Of a DNA stretch of 64,000 bases, positions 27,592-37,224 are shown piece by piece (positions within the stretch are counted from its first letter, which is position 1; each line of letters starts with the position of its first letter). The stretch covers positions 102,362-166,361 of the forward strand of contig NZ_PXZT01000006.1 of NCBI RefSeq assembly GCF_003008695.1. The letters are read 5' to 3'. This DNA is from Trichococcus alkaliphilus. Lineage in GTDB: Bacteria > Bacillota > Bacilli > Lactobacillales > Aerococcaceae. The notes under the pieces are model-generated. The model searched no databases. It was given only the letters and a program-made list of their open reading frames with translations, and had not been told where the DNA came from. Position numbers and translations under genes: made by a program.

Positions 27592-28605
27592 ATGTCAATA
27601 TTAGTAACAGGCGGCGCCGGTTATATCGGCAGCCATACAGTAGTGGAATTATTGAAAGCAGGCCAGGAAGTCGTCATCGTCGACAACTATTCGAACAGCA
27701 AACCGGAAGTATTGAACCGGATCAAAACAATTACGGGCAAAGCACCAACTTTCTATGAAGTTGACGTGTTGGACCGCGAAACGTTGGATGCTGTCTTCGC
27801 AAAAGAGGACATCGATTCGGTCATCCATTTCGCGGGCTACAAAGCAGTGGGTGAATCTGTCGCCAAACCAATCGAGTATTACCACAACAACATCACGAGC
27901 TCTTTGGTACTGTGCGATGTGATGCGCAGCCACGGAGTGAAGAAGATTGTTTTCAGTTCCTCAGCTACGGTCTATGGCATGAACAACATCTCGCCATTGA
28001 CGGAGGACCTGCCTACTAGCGCAACGAACCCTTACGGCTACACGAAAGTGATGATTGAACAGATCCTCCAAGATGTGGCCGTTTCCGATTCCGAGTGGAG
28101 CATCGCCTTGCTGCGTTACTTCAACCCGATCGGCGCCCATGAATCTGGCTTGATTGGCGAAGATCCAACAGGCATCCCGAACAACCTGATGCCGTACATC
28201 ACTCAAGTGGCGGTCGGCAAATTGCCGCGCTTGAGCATCTTCGGGGACGATTATGATACCCCGGATGGCACCGGAGTCCGCGACTACATCCATGTCGTCG
28301 ACTTGGCGTTGGGCCACATCAAAGCTCTGGAAAAAATCAAAGAGACAAGTGGTGTCGGCATATACAACCTCGGGACGGGGATAGGATACAGCGTGCTGGA
28401 CTTGACTTATAACTTCCAGAAAGCCACAGGCGTCGAGATTCCGTACACAATCATCGACAGACGCCCAGGGGATGTCGCGACTTGCTATGCGGATGCGACG
28501 AAAGCGAAAGAAGAATTGGGATGGATAGCCCAGAAGACTTTGACGGACATGTGCCGTGATTCCTGGAATTGGCAAAAGAATAATCCGAACGGTTATGAAG
28601 CGTAA
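27592..28605 (+). CDS. galE: UDP-glucose 4-epimerase
   Basis: A 337-residue extended SDR enzyme that interconverts UDP-glucose and UDP-galactose in the cytoplasm. It has the NAD-binding LVTGGAGYIGSH at the N-terminus, FSSSATVYG with the catalytic Ser, and NPYGYTK with the Tyr-x3-Lys pair. RYFNPIGAHESG and RPGDVATCYAD are GalE hallmarks. AAAGAGGGATCAT precedes the start. It lies 71 bases after the LCP gene and ends at its own terminator. Likely roles are supply of UDP-Gal for the transferases nearby and entry of galactose. Confidence 0.95.
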   Translation: MSILVTGGAGYIGSHTVVELLKAGQEVVIVDNYSNSKPEVLNRIKTITGKAPTFYEVDVLDRETLDAVFAKEDIDSVIHFAGYKAVGESVAKPIEYYHNNITSSLVLCDVMRSHGVKKIVFSSSATVYGMNNISPLTEDLPTSATNPYGYTKVMIEQILQDVAVSDSEWSIALLRYFNPIGAHESGLIGEDPTGIPNNLMPYITQVAVGKLPRLSIFGDDYDTPDGTGVRDYIHVVDLALGHIKALEKIKETSGVGIYNLGTGIGYSVLDLTYNFQKATGVEIPYTIIDRRPGDVATCYADATKAKEELGWIAQKTLTDMCRDSWNWQKNNPNGYEA

Positions 28606-28642
28606 GTCGGCGGATGGACTGCAATAACTTTTCAAAAAGGAG

Positions 28643-28668
28643 GAAGCCAAAGCGGCTTCTTTTTTTTG
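28643..28668 (+). terminator. Terminator after galE
   Basis: GAAGCC pairs with GGCTTC across AAAGC and is followed by a run of eight T. Confidence 0.85.
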
Positions 28669-28759
28669 ACCATCAAAGAACACAGCAACTTAATAGTAGC
28701 ATCGGGCTTGGCGCGGCTATAATTTAGATAATGGTAAAATAGACTGGAAGAGGCATTTT

Positions 28760-28975
28760 ATGAAAAAATAATCATACTAATGACTGTATTGGCATCTTTA
28801 AGCTTCCTTTTTCTTGGTTATCGTAAGGAAACTCCCACACTAATAGGTTTGGGTGATATACCTTCTGCAACCGCGATTCACTACGCCAATACAATTGCCG
28901 GACTTAAAAAAACAGGATTATGCAGAAAGAGACATTGTCAAAACAATAGGCTACTACAAAATGCTTTCGTTTAGT
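28760..28975 (+). pseudogene. Frameshifted remnant of a small membrane or secreted protein gene
   Basis: GGAAGAGG and ATG 28760 open a frame that stops at once (ATG AAA AAA TAA). With one extra A in the A-tract it would read MKKIIILMTVLASLSFLFLG, a convincing signal or membrane segment, and continue for about 50 codons. A second shift at the seven-A tract near 28905 would continue it as KKQDYAERDIVKTIGYYKM. TATAAT at 28718 could be its -10. It is either a decayed gene, a slippage-controlled gene, or sequencing error in A runs. Family not recognised. Confidence 0.35.
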
Positions 28976-29133
28976 TCAATTTCATCGTTTCATCGCATGC
29001 GCGTTTGTGTTGTGAACAACAATGGTCTAATTAGTGTTTTTTTGTTAATTAAATATTAATTAGATTGTATTATTTATTTTTATTTAATGTTAATATTGTG
29101 ATGTTTTTATCTTTTCATTTCAGGAGGGAAATA
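28976..29133. other. AT-rich leader of the CAP/GH73 gene
   Basis: Very AT-rich, with several overlapping TATAAT-like and TTAATT stretches near 29040-29100, and CAGGAGGGAAATA just before ATG 29134. A promoter is likely here but cannot be placed exactly. Confidence 0.4.
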
Positions 29134-32100
29134 ATGAGGCAAGTACTGCACAAGGTCAAATCACAATGGATAGTGGTAGGTGTAACGGGTGCTACAGTTG
29201 TTGCTTTAGGAATAGCAAACGTACAGCAAGTTTCAGCTGCAGAGATGGATGATGTAGGAATTGCCGGAAATACTGGACAAGCAGGCAACCCATTGATACC
29301 TAATGAACCAATTACACTTGTATCGGGAGAGACTCTTATCGAAGATGCTCCTAATTTTACAGCAGAGATCGATGACAGCACTCTCGAAGAAGGTAAAACG
29401 GAAGTGCTACAAGATGACAATGCTCCGGTTATTGACAGTTCTTCGATTAACATATCTAAAGTGGAGGTTATGGAAGGAGAGAGCATTCGTGTTTCAGTAA
29501 GAATTACGTATGATGTAGGTATCGCTTCGGCTTCTATTGCTTATCTATCACCAATCACAGCGCGAATGGAAACGATACCACTCTTTAAAAATGAAATCAG
29601 CGGCTTATTCGAAGGAGCGTTCACGGTTACCGACGCCACCGAGTTAGGTGCTTGGGAATGCAGCATCATAGAAGCCTTCGATACCCAAGGACATTCAACC
29701 TTGTTATCCGGTTCTGATACTGATTTATCCGGAGCAGTTTTCACTGTCAATGAAACAACGGCAACAACTGATACAAAATCAGTAACGGAAGCCACCTCTG
29801 TTGAGGTGCTCCAAGCATCAGCTGCCTCAGAAGAAGTAACTGCAATTTCTGCTGCGGTAATCGCTCCGATGCAAGTGCAGGAAACACCTGTTGTCAATCT
29901 GGAAACTGAAGGAACCGTCAGCACATCTGTTAACTTTGACAATATCTCTTACGCTACCGATACGCAGACGGATAATACCGCTGATTATGCGCGTGGCGCG
30001 TCCGGTTTGCAGTGGGTGCAGGTGGATTTGGGCGCTTCCTATGATCTAAACGGAATCCAGTTGTGGCATTACTATGGTGACGGCAGAAGCTACCACGATG
30101 TGGTCGTGCAGCTTTCGGATGACGCAACTTTCTCCAGTGGAGCCGTGACCGTCTTCAACAATGACAAGGACGGCAGCGCCGGTATGGGAGTGGGCGCGGA
30201 CAGCGAATACAACGAAACGAGTGCCGGCAAGACGATAGTCTTCGATACCCTCAATGCCCGCTACGCAAGGTTCTACTCCAACGGGAGCACGGTGAATGGG
30301 GCGAATCACTATGTGGAAATCGAAGTATACGGCAGTGAACCGCAGGCAGCACCAACCGTAAACCTGGTGCCGGAAGGCACCCTCAGCAGTTCCGTCCCAT
30401 TCGACAACAGCTCATTCGCAACTGATAAGCTTGCGGATAATACCGCCGATTATGCACGAGGTACCTACGGACTGCAGTGGGTGCAGGTGGATTTAGGGTC
30501 TGCTTACGATCTCGATGAGGTCAAATTATGGCATTATTTTGGCGACGGCAGAAGCTACCGCGATGTGGTCGTGCAGCTTTCGAACGATGCAAGCTTCTCC
30601 AATGGCACCGTGACCGTTTTCAATAATGATAAGGACGGCAGCGCCGGCTTTGGTGTGGGTACCGACAGCGAATACAGCGAAACGAGTGCAGGGAAGTCAA
30701 TCGCCTTCGATATTGTCAATGCCCGCTACGCAAGGCTCTACTCCAACGGGAGCACGGTGAATGGGGCGAATCACTATGTGGAAATCGAAGTATACGGCAG
30801 TGAACCGCAGGCAGCACCAACCGTAAACCTGGTGCCGGAAGGCACCCTCAGCAGTTCCGTCCCATTCGACAACAGCTCATTCGCAACTGATAAGCTTGCG
30901 GATAATACCGCCGATTATGCACGAGGTACCTACGGACTGCAGTGGGTGCAGGTGGATTTAGGGTCTGCTTACAATCTCGACGAGGTCAAAATATGGCATT
31001 ACTTTGGTGATGGCAGAAGCTACCGCGATGTGGTCGTGCAGCTTTCGAACGATGCAATCTTCACCAATGGCGCCGTGACCGTTTTCAATAATGATAAGGA
31101 CGGCAGCGCGGGTTTGGGCGTGGGCACCGACAGCGAATATAGCGAAACGAGTGCCGGCAAGATGATCAGCTTCGCTGCCGTGAATGCCCGCTACGCAAGG
31201 TTCTACTCCAACGGTAGCACAGTGAATGGTGCGAATCACTATGTGGAAATCGAAGTATATGGCAGTGAGGCGGAGGTAGTGGAAGTAAGGACGGAAACGT
31301 TTATTGAAAATAAAATCGGATTTGTCAGTAGAGAGCAGAAAGACAATGAAATTCCCGCGGGTGAGCGCGTGATCATTCAAATCGGAGCAAACGGCTATGA
31401 CACAGTGACGTATGATGTGATGTATATCAATGGTGTCGAAATTAACCGTGCGGAAGTGAAACGATTAACTGTAGCACCGGTAAATGAAGTCGTCAAGGTG
31501 GGTGCTTTTATCGATAGCCAAGTTCCTACTGCCATCGTCGATACTCAGTACGATAGTGAACGGAATGTCGTAAATATTCATCTCTCTGTAGCTGATGATG
31601 ATCAAGTCAAGTATATGTATGATCCAACCGGAAAAGTATACGAAGGTAACGAATTATTCTATAGTGTTGGGTCAAATGGGATATATGAATTTATTGTGGT
31701 GGATGATTCCGGAAACTCACTGACCATAAAGGTGGATGTCACTGCAATTATTATGGACACATCAATCGATTATGCTCTTGTAGAAAATAGAATTATGGAA
31801 CTTCTCAATAATTTACGGGCAGAGCAAGGACTATCCATCTTGATCAAAAACGATATTCTTAAATTAGCTGCTGATCAACGTGCTATTGAGACGGAAGCAC
31901 TATTTTCTCATACGCGGCCAAATGGAACTGCAAACAGTACAATAGTAGAAAATAAACCCTATTTCTACAATTATCAAGCATTCGGAGAGAATCTGGTGAT
32001 GTTTACTTATTCTGGCAATGAAAAGATTATGGCGGAGTTTTTATTCGAAGCATGGTTGAACAGCTTGGGTCATTTAGCAAATATGCGCAGTATAAATTAC

Positions 32101-32874
32101 CAAGAAGTAGGCATAGGCATCCATTACAGTAAGGGCATCCTATATGCTGTGCAGCTTTTCGGCACCCAGCAAGTTGTACCCATAGCAGGTGCTGATGTCA
32201 GCACAGCTGATGGAGGGGGAAAATACCATCGTGTAGTGGATGGAGACACACTTTGGGATATTGCATTAACTTACAATCAAACGATGAAACAATTATTGAT
32301 TTGGAATGATATCTCGGATGCAAATGCTCTATTTCCTGGAAATCTGATAAGTATCGATGGCTATAACCGTTATGATGAAATCGTTAAAGAAAACCAACAT
32401 TTTGCATCGAATGATGAATTTTTTGAATACGTGGTACCTTTAGCTAAGCAAATGGCAGTTGAAAATGGATTGTACGCTTCAGTGATGATTGCCCAGATGA
32501 TATTGGAGTCTTCGTGGGGTACGAGTGATCTCACCACTTTGGCAAACAATTTATTCGGCGTCAAAGGCTTATATGATGGGAATACAATCGTTATGCCAAC
32601 TTGGGAAGAAGAAAATGGTGAAAAATATTTGATTGATGCTGGTTTTCGTGTGTATCCCGATTTAGCTGCATCCATGCTTGACTACGTGGAGTTGCTTTTA
32701 AATGGGGTGGATTGGGATACGAATCGTTATGCTGAAACATGGGTGGCAAATACGGCATCATATGAAGATGCAACTGCATGCCTGACAAATAGATATGCAA
32801 CAGATTCAGCTTATGGGGAAAAATTAAATAACCTTATTGTGATGAATAAATTATGGCAATATGATTCAGAATAA
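29134..32874 (+). CDS. Secreted multidomain wall protein: three F5/8C-like modules, CAP domain, LysM, GH73 glucosaminidase
   Basis: 1246 residues. A KxYKxGKxW-like signal peptide (VLHKVKSQWIVVGVTGA, cut near VSAAE) is followed by three discoidin/F5-8C-like sugar-binding units of 155 residues (about 251-712), an Ig-like stretch, a CAP/SCP domain (about 876-1012, with LNNLRAEQGLS, FSHTRPNG and GENLVM), one LysM (about 1030-1074, HRVVDGDTLWDIA), and a GH73 N-acetylglucosaminidase (about 1089-1242) with catalytic Glu in ILESSWGTS. The enzyme would cut glycan strands in peptidoglycan. ATG 29134 is chosen for CAGGAGGGAAATA and the signal peptide. It lies between galE and galU but has its own leader and terminator. 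Confidence 0.88.
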   Translation: MRQVLHKVKSQWIVVGVTGATVVALGIANVQQVSAAEMDDVGIAGNTGQAGNPLIPNEPITLVSGETLIEDAPNFTAEIDDSTLEEGKTEVLQDDNAPVIDSSSINISKVEVMEGESIRVSVRITYDVGIASASIAYLSPITARMETIPLFKNEISGLFEGAFTVTDATELGAWECSIIEAFDTQGHSTLLSGSDTDLSGAVFTVNETTATTDTKSVTEATSVEVLQASAASEEVTAISAAVIAPMQVQETPVVNLETEGTVSTSVNFDNISYATDTQTDNTADYARGASGLQWVQVDLGASYDLNGIQLWHYYGDGRSYHDVVVQLSDDATFSSGAVTVFNNDKDGSAGMGVGADSEYNETSAGKTIVFDTLNARYARFYSNGSTVNGANHYVEIEVYGSEPQAAPTVNLVPEGTLSSSVPFDNSSFATDKLADNTADYARGTYGLQWVQVDLGSAYDLDEVKLWHYFGDGRSYRDVVVQLSNDASFSNGTVTVFNNDKDGSAGFGVGTDSEYSETSAGKSIAFDIVNARYARLYSNGSTVNGANHYVEIEVYGSEPQAAPTVNLVPEGTLSSSVPFDNSSFATDKLADNTADYARGTYGLQWVQVDLGSAYNLDEVKIWHYFGDGRSYRDVVVQLSNDAIFTNGAVTVFNNDKDGSAGLGVGTDSEYSETSAGKMISFAAVNARYARFYSNGSTVNGANHYVEIEVYGSEAEVVEVRTETFIENKIGFVSREQKDNEIPAGERVIIQIGANGYDTVTYDVMYINGVEINRAEVKRLTVAPVNEVVKVGAFIDSQVPTAIVDTQYDSERNVVNIHLSVADDDQVKYMYDPTGKVYEGNELFYSVGSNGIYEFIVVDDSGNSLTIKVDVTAIIMDTSIDYALVENRIMELLNNLRAEQGLSILIKNDILKLAADQRAIETEALFSHTRPNGTANSTIVENKPYFYNYQAFGENLVMFTYSGNEKIMAEFLFEAWLNSLGHLANMRSINYQEVGIGIHYSKGILYAVQLFGTQQVVPIAGADVSTADGGGKYHRVVDGDTLWDIALTYNQTMKQLLIWNDISDANALFPGNLISIDGYNRYDEIVKENQHFASNDEFFEYVVPLAKQMAVENGLYASVMIAQMILESSWGTSDLTTLANNLFGVKGLYDGNTIVMPTWEEENGEKYLIDAGFRVYPDLAASMLDYVELLLNGVDWDTNRYAETWVANTASYEDATACLTNRYATDSAYGEKLNNLIVMNKLWQYDSE
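29887..31275 (+). repeat. Three tandem 465-bp units encoding F5/8C-like modules
   Basis: The marker gcgaatcact recurs at 30301, 30766 and 31231, exactly 465 bases apart. About 235 bases spanning the junction of units 1 and 2 are identical to those spanning units 2 and 3 (near 30272-30506 and 30737-30971), indicating recent duplication or gene conversion. Confidence 0.92.
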
Positions 32875-32906
32875 GCAAACAGGTAAATTAAAAAAAATAA
32901 ACGACT

Positions 32907-32935
32907 CGCATCTTCCGTAAGATGCGTTTTTTTTT
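32907..32935 (+). terminator. Terminator after CAP/GH73 gene
   Basis: CGCATCTT, loop CCGT, AAGATGCG, then nine T. Confidence 0.92.
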
Positions 32936-32949
32936 GGCGTCATCTTTGT

Positions 32950-32955
32950 TATAAT
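32950..32955 (+). promoter_or_regulatory. -10 element of galU promoter
   Basis: TATAAT ends 31 bases before the galU start. The matching -35 would fall in the T-run of the preceding terminator and is poor. The ATG at 32954 overlaps this -10, so it is not the start codon. Confidence 0.55.
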
Positions 32956-32986
32956 GAAGCAGACTATACATGAAAGAGGGAGACAC

Positions 32987-33871
32987 ATGATAAAAGTACG
33001 GAAAGCAGTTATACCTGCAGCAGGATTGGGAACACGTTTTTTACCAGCAACAAAAGCAATGGCCAAAGAAATGATGCCGATCGTGGATACGCCGAGCATC
33101 CAGTATGTTGTTGAAGAAGCCATCGCCGCCGGTATCGAAGAGATTGTCATCATTTCCGGAAAAGGTAAAAGCCCGATCGAGGACCATTTCGACGCGAACT
33201 TCGCCTTGGAGCAGAACCTAAGAGAAAAAGGCAAGACCGCGATGCTGGATATGGTGCAGAAAACAAACATTCCGCACATCCACTATGTACGCCAAGCTTA
33301 TCCGCACGGACTGGGGGATGCGATTCTGCAGGCTGAAGCTTTCATCGGCAATGAGCCATTTGTTGTACTTTTGGGCGATGATATCATGCCGAATGAAATC
33401 CCGCTAACGAAATCCTTGGTGGATACCTACGACGAGACGAAGTGCGGAGTCGTTGCGACGATGCGCATCCCTGAAGACATGACGAACCGCTACGGCATCA
33501 TCGACATCAAGGAGAAGATCGGCGAACATATCTATAGCGTCAACCACTTCATCGAAAAGCCGGCTCCGGAAGAAGCTCCAAGCAATCTTGCCATCATCGG
33601 CAGGTATCTGTTGACACCGGAAATATTCGACATTCTGCGCAACCAAGCACCGGATACAGGCGATGAAATCCAACTGACTGATGCGATTGAATCATTGAAC
33701 GCGATTCATCCGCTGGTCGCTTATGAATACACCGGCAAGCGCTACGACGTAGGCGATAAATACGGCCTGTTGATCGCAAACATCGAATTCGGTCTGGAGA
33801 ACAAAGACACAGCCGACAAGATGCGCCCTTATCTGAAAGAGTTGGCGAAGGAATTAAAGAACAAAGCATAA
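32987..33871 (+). CDS. galU: UTP-glucose-1-phosphate uridylyltransferase
   Basis: A 294-residue nucleotidyltransferase that makes UDP-glucose from glucose-1-phosphate and UTP. The N-terminal KAVIPAAGLGTRFLPATKA and KEMMPIVD motifs bind nucleotide and activate the phosphate. IVIISGKGKSPIEDHFD and FVVLLGDDI are typical GalU blocks. I chose ATG 32987 because AGAGGGAGACAC precedes it and the family start MxKVRKAVIPAAG fits. It heads a group of polysaccharide genes to 38277. UDP-glucose feeds GalE and the transferases. Confidence 0.95.
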   Translation: MIKVRKAVIPAAGLGTRFLPATKAMAKEMMPIVDTPSIQYVVEEAIAAGIEEIVIISGKGKSPIEDHFDANFALEQNLREKGKTAMLDMVQKTNIPHIHYVRQAYPHGLGDAILQAEAFIGNEPFVVLLGDDIMPNEIPLTKSLVDTYDETKCGVVATMRIPEDMTNRYGIIDIKEKIGEHIYSVNHFIEKPAPEEAPSNLAIIGRYLLTPEIFDILRNQAPDTGDEIQLTDAIESLNAIHPLVAYEYTGKRYDVGDKYGLLIANIEFGLENKDTADKMRPYLKELAKELKNKA

Positions 33872-33965
33872 CGCGTTGCAGCGACAGGAGCAGCTTCTAT
33901 CAACCCAGACCTGGATCAAGCCGGGTCGGGTGCTCCGTCAAGCCCAACGTCAGGAAGGAAAACTA

Positions 33966-35009
33966 ATGGAAAATAAACCTTTTTTCAGCATTGTGATCCC
34001 GGCCTACAACTGTGCCGGCACCATCCGTGCCACTTTGGAAAGCATCGCCGCACAGACGGTCAGCGATTTTGATGTCATCATCGTGAACGACGGTTCGAAG
34101 GACGCGACAGCGGACGTTTTGCAGGCAGTTGCTGCCGAAGACAGCCGCTTCTCTTTCATCACCATTCCGAACAACGGGCCGGGGAATGCGCGCAATCAAG
34201 GGATTGCGCGCGCGAAGGGGACCTATCTCTTCTTGATGGATGCGGACGATGAAATCGAGTGCCATACTTTGGAACGCTACCAAGCGATTATCAAAAGCGA
34301 GGCACCGGACCTGATCGTGGCTTCCTACAATCTGCGGGTGCTAGACAACCAGGAGATCGTTTCGGAAAAGCAGGTCATCGCCGAAAATCGGGTCTATGCT
34401 TCGAACGCGGCGTTTCTGGAGAATCTGTATCCTTTGATGAACAAGCAATTGATGTATGTCATCTGGAACAAGATTTACCGTCTGGACATCATCCGTGAGC
34501 ATCAGATCGCCTTTCCGAGCTACAGCAGCTGTGAGGACCGCCTGTTCAACATCGCCTACTACCGTCATGCCGAAAAAGTCGTGACGACCAGCGAAGTGCT
34601 GTACCAGTATGCCTTCGAAGGCAAAAGCAGCTTGACCAACAAATATTTCGACAATAAATTCGAGACGTTCCTGGAATTCTACAATGAATTGCTGGAACTG
34701 ACCGACAAGGATCTGGGCGGTTTCAGCGCGCTTTTCCTGAAAGGCACGATGTCCTGCATCATCCCATTGCACGGCGCAAGTTGCCCGTTGGATTGGGCAG
34801 GCAAAAGGGCCTATATCCAAAAAATACTGCAACATCCGCGCGTCCAGTATGCAACGGCGCACAGCCTGACCGATACGCCGATCCGGAAAATCATGCAGTT
34901 CCTGTTCCGGAGAAAATCGGTAAACTTGAACTATATCGCTTCCGGCATGATGCATCTCTTGAGCAATGCGTCGCCGAAACTGATCGAAAAACTCAAAGGA
35001 AATTTCTAG
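33966..35009 (+). CDS. GT2-family glycosyltransferase
   Basis: A 347-residue GT-A transferase with FSIVIPAYN, VNDGSKDATAD and MDADDEIE as nucleotide and metal motifs. The C-terminal half has VIWNKIYRLDII and CEDRLFNIAYY, common in capsule enzymes. ATG 33966 is chosen for GGAAGGAAAACTA upstream and because the GT2 domain begins eight residues later. It stands between galU and a GT4 gene, so it is probably in the same operon. Confidence 0.88.
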   Translation: MENKPFFSIVIPAYNCAGTIRATLESIAAQTVSDFDVIIVNDGSKDATADVLQAVAAEDSRFSFITIPNNGPGNARNQGIARAKGTYLFLMDADDEIECHTLERYQAIIKSEAPDLIVASYNLRVLDNQEIVSEKQVIAENRVYASNAAFLENLYPLMNKQLMYVIWNKIYRLDIIREHQIAFPSYSSCEDRLFNIAYYRHAEKVVTTSEVLYQYAFEGKSSLTNKYFDNKFETFLEFYNELLELTDKDLGGFSALFLKGTMSCIIPLHGASCPLDWAGKRAYIQKILQHPRVQYATAHSLTDTPIRKIMQFLFRRKSVNLNYIASGMMHLLSNASPKLIEKLKGNF

Positions 35010-35030
35010 ACAGATGGGAGAACTACACTA

Positions 35031-36137
35031 ATGACTCAACCTAAACGTGTCCTGCATTTCCAGGGCAGAATGGGAAAAGGCGGGGCGGAAACCTTCATGA
35101 TGAACGCCTACCGCAACATCGACCGCTCCAAGTTCCAATTCGATTTCGTCATCTATGAAGAATTTGCCGATGTGCGTCCCTACCATGACGAAATAGCCGC
35201 ATTGGGGGGCAAGATTTTCGTCGTGCCGAACCCGAACAAGCATCCGCTGCGCTACATCAAAACCGTCAGCAAACTGCTGCAGGAGAACCAAGTCGATATC
35301 GTCCACAACGAAATCTTCTTCGGCGGCGGCCTGAACCTGTGGCTGGCTGCCAAAGCCGGCGTCAAAAAACGCATCGCCCACAGCCATGCGACTTCCGACG
35401 GCAAAGGCAACCGATTCCCGTACAGCGTCGTGCGCCCGATTTTCAACAATCTGATGATGAAATATGCGACTGATTTCATTGGTTGTTCAGATGAAGCCGG
35501 TATCGGCCTGTTCGGCAAGGAACAGCCTTTCGTTATGCTTCCGAACGGCATCGACCTCGACCGCTACCGCAACGTGCCGGTGACGAAGGCAGTGATGCAT
35601 GCGCAGTTGGGCATTCCGGAAGACGCCTTCGTGATCGGTCACATCGGCCGTTTCGAGGAACAAAAAAATCACCGGCTGTTGCTGAATATTTTCCAGCACA
35701 TCCTGAAGAAACACCCGAACACGTATCTTTTGTCGGTCGGGGCCGGCAGCCTGGAAAAAGAAATCCACGGCTTGGCCAAGGATCTAGGCGTATCCGACCA
35801 TGTGGTTTTTTTGGGCGAGCGCGAAGATATCGCCGAACTGCTGAAAGCGATGGATGTCTTCCTGTTGCCTTCGTTGTATGAAGGTTTGCCGATCGTGGCG
35901 GTGGAAGCGCAGGCCGCCAACGTCAAGTTGGTGATGTCGACGGAAGTGTCGGAGGACACGGTGTTATCCGAGAATGTCCGGTTTGTGCCACTGGATGCGG
36001 ACTTGGACCGCTGGGAAGCCGAAGTCATGGGCGAGCCGAAAGGCAACAGTCCAAAACCGGAAATGGAAGCTTTTGGCATGCGGAAGACCGCAAAAGCTCT
36101 GGAAAAAATCTACGACGCGACGGAGGGTACAGCATGA
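35031..36137 (+). CDS. GT4-family glycosyltransferase, EpsF-like
   Basis: A 368-residue GT-B enzyme. It begins VLHFQGRMGKGGAETFMMN, has IAHSHATSDGKGN in the N-terminal half, GHIGRFEEQKNH at the hinge, and E-x7-E (EGLPIVAVE) near residue 284. It resembles the product of 2278-3372. The stop overlaps the next start as ATGA, so it is translationally coupled to the Wzz-like gene. It is a probable repeat-unit transferase. Confidence 0.9.
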   Translation: MTQPKRVLHFQGRMGKGGAETFMMNAYRNIDRSKFQFDFVIYEEFADVRPYHDEIAALGGKIFVVPNPNKHPLRYIKTVSKLLQENQVDIVHNEIFFGGGLNLWLAAKAGVKKRIAHSHATSDGKGNRFPYSVVRPIFNNLMMKYATDFIGCSDEAGIGLFGKEQPFVMLPNGIDLDRYRNVPVTKAVMHAQLGIPEDAFVIGHIGRFEEQKNHRLLLNIFQHILKKHPNTYLLSVGAGSLEKEIHGLAKDLGVSDHVVFLGEREDIAELLKAMDVFLLPSLYEGLPIVAVEAQAANVKLVMSTEVSEDTVLSENVRFVPLDADLDRWEAEVMGEPKGNSPKPEMEAFGMRKTAKALEKIYDATEGTA

Positions 36138-37204
36138 AAAACTTACCTACAATGAAGGAAACAAAGGGATTTCTGCAGGACAACAAAAAGACGATCTTCG
36201 GGACTGCTTTTGCACTTGTTCTCCTGTACGCATTGGCGATCGCCTACACGCTGTTCAGTGATGATAAAGTCGAAGAAATCAAGGAAATCGATCCGGCCAC
36301 CGGCTTGGAGCTGCAGCTGATCACTGACACTGAATATGAAGCATTGTTGGAAGATGCCGTCCGTTTCGATTTCTATGTGGAGAATACGGAAGGTTATGCT
36401 TTCACGAACTTTAATCTATTGGAAGCGGTGCTGTTGTCTCCGCAGGTCTACGAGGCTATCAATTCATTCGAGCCAATCGCTTCAACCGATGAAATCGAAG
36501 CGATGGAGGAAGGCGACATTCCGGCGAACTACATGATCGATGTGGATACGGATTATGATACGAGTGAGCTGCATATCACGGTCGGAACCGGGGATGAAGC
36601 AAAGAATGAAGCCATCGCAACAGTGCTCTATGAAGCAATGCAAGAAGGAACGATCCCGTTCTTTGAAAATAAGAGCATTTACCTTTTGTCAGAGCCGCAT
36701 GTTGTCCAACTGGAGAAAGGTCCGGAGCAGACGGATGAAACAGGAAGCACTAGCTTGTTGCTGTATCTCGTCATGGGAGCCGGCCTTTTCATCGGCGGCT
36801 TGTTGTTGGGCATGTTGTTGGGATTCTTCCGTCTTTTCTTCAAAAAAGAGATCACGGATGTATTCAACTATCGCATGAGCGATGACGATACCGTGCTGGA
36901 CTTGTCCCGTACAACTGCTGCAGATCAGGAAACAGCATTGGTGCACGGCATACAGCATCCGGCGGCAACCCGCAAACTGATCCTTTCCGAGGAACCGTTT
37001 GCGCCGACTGTGCAAAAACGCTTGGAGCAGCTGGAAGGAACGCCGTACGTATTCGCGCAATCCGTCCTCTCGGCAGACCCACTGTTGAGCTTCGATGAAG
37101 TTATTTTTGTTTCCCGTAAGAACGGCACAACGAAGGACTGGTACAAGAACCAACGCACGCTATTGGAAAATTATGCCACTCCAATCAAAATCATCTTAGT
37201 CTAG
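36134..37204 (+). CDS. Wzz-like chain-length protein with divergent cytoplasmic domain
   Basis: 356 residues. TM1 lies at about residues 21-40, an outer region of about 170 residues follows, and TM2 (LLLYLVMGAGLFIGGLLLGM) is at about 213-232. The cytoplasmic tail is about 115 residues. The two-helix layout is that of polysaccharide co-polymerases. The tail ends EVIFVSRKNGTTKDWYKNQ, resembling the last part of BY-kinases, but no Walker A or tyrosine cluster is present. It is coupled to the GT4 gene before it and lies 20 bases before the EpsG-type gene. It probably controls length for the EpsG polymer. Confidence 0.65.
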   Translation: MKNLPTMKETKGFLQDNKKTIFGTAFALVLLYALAIAYTLFSDDKVEEIKEIDPATGLELQLITDTEYEALLEDAVRFDFYVENTEGYAFTNFNLLEAVLLSPQVYEAINSFEPIASTDEIEAMEEGDIPANYMIDVDTDYDTSELHITVGTGDEAKNEAIATVLYEAMQEGTIPFFENKSIYLLSEPHVVQLEKGPEQTDETGSTSLLLYLVMGAGLFIGGLLLGMLLGFFRLFFKKEITDVFNYRMSDDDTVLDLSRTTAADQETALVHGIQHPAATRKLILSEEPFAPTVQKRLEQLEGTPYVFAQSVLSADPLLSFDEVIFVSRKNGTTKDWYKNQRTLLENYATPIKIILV

Positions 37205-37224
37205 CATTGGAGGAGGAATAAAGG

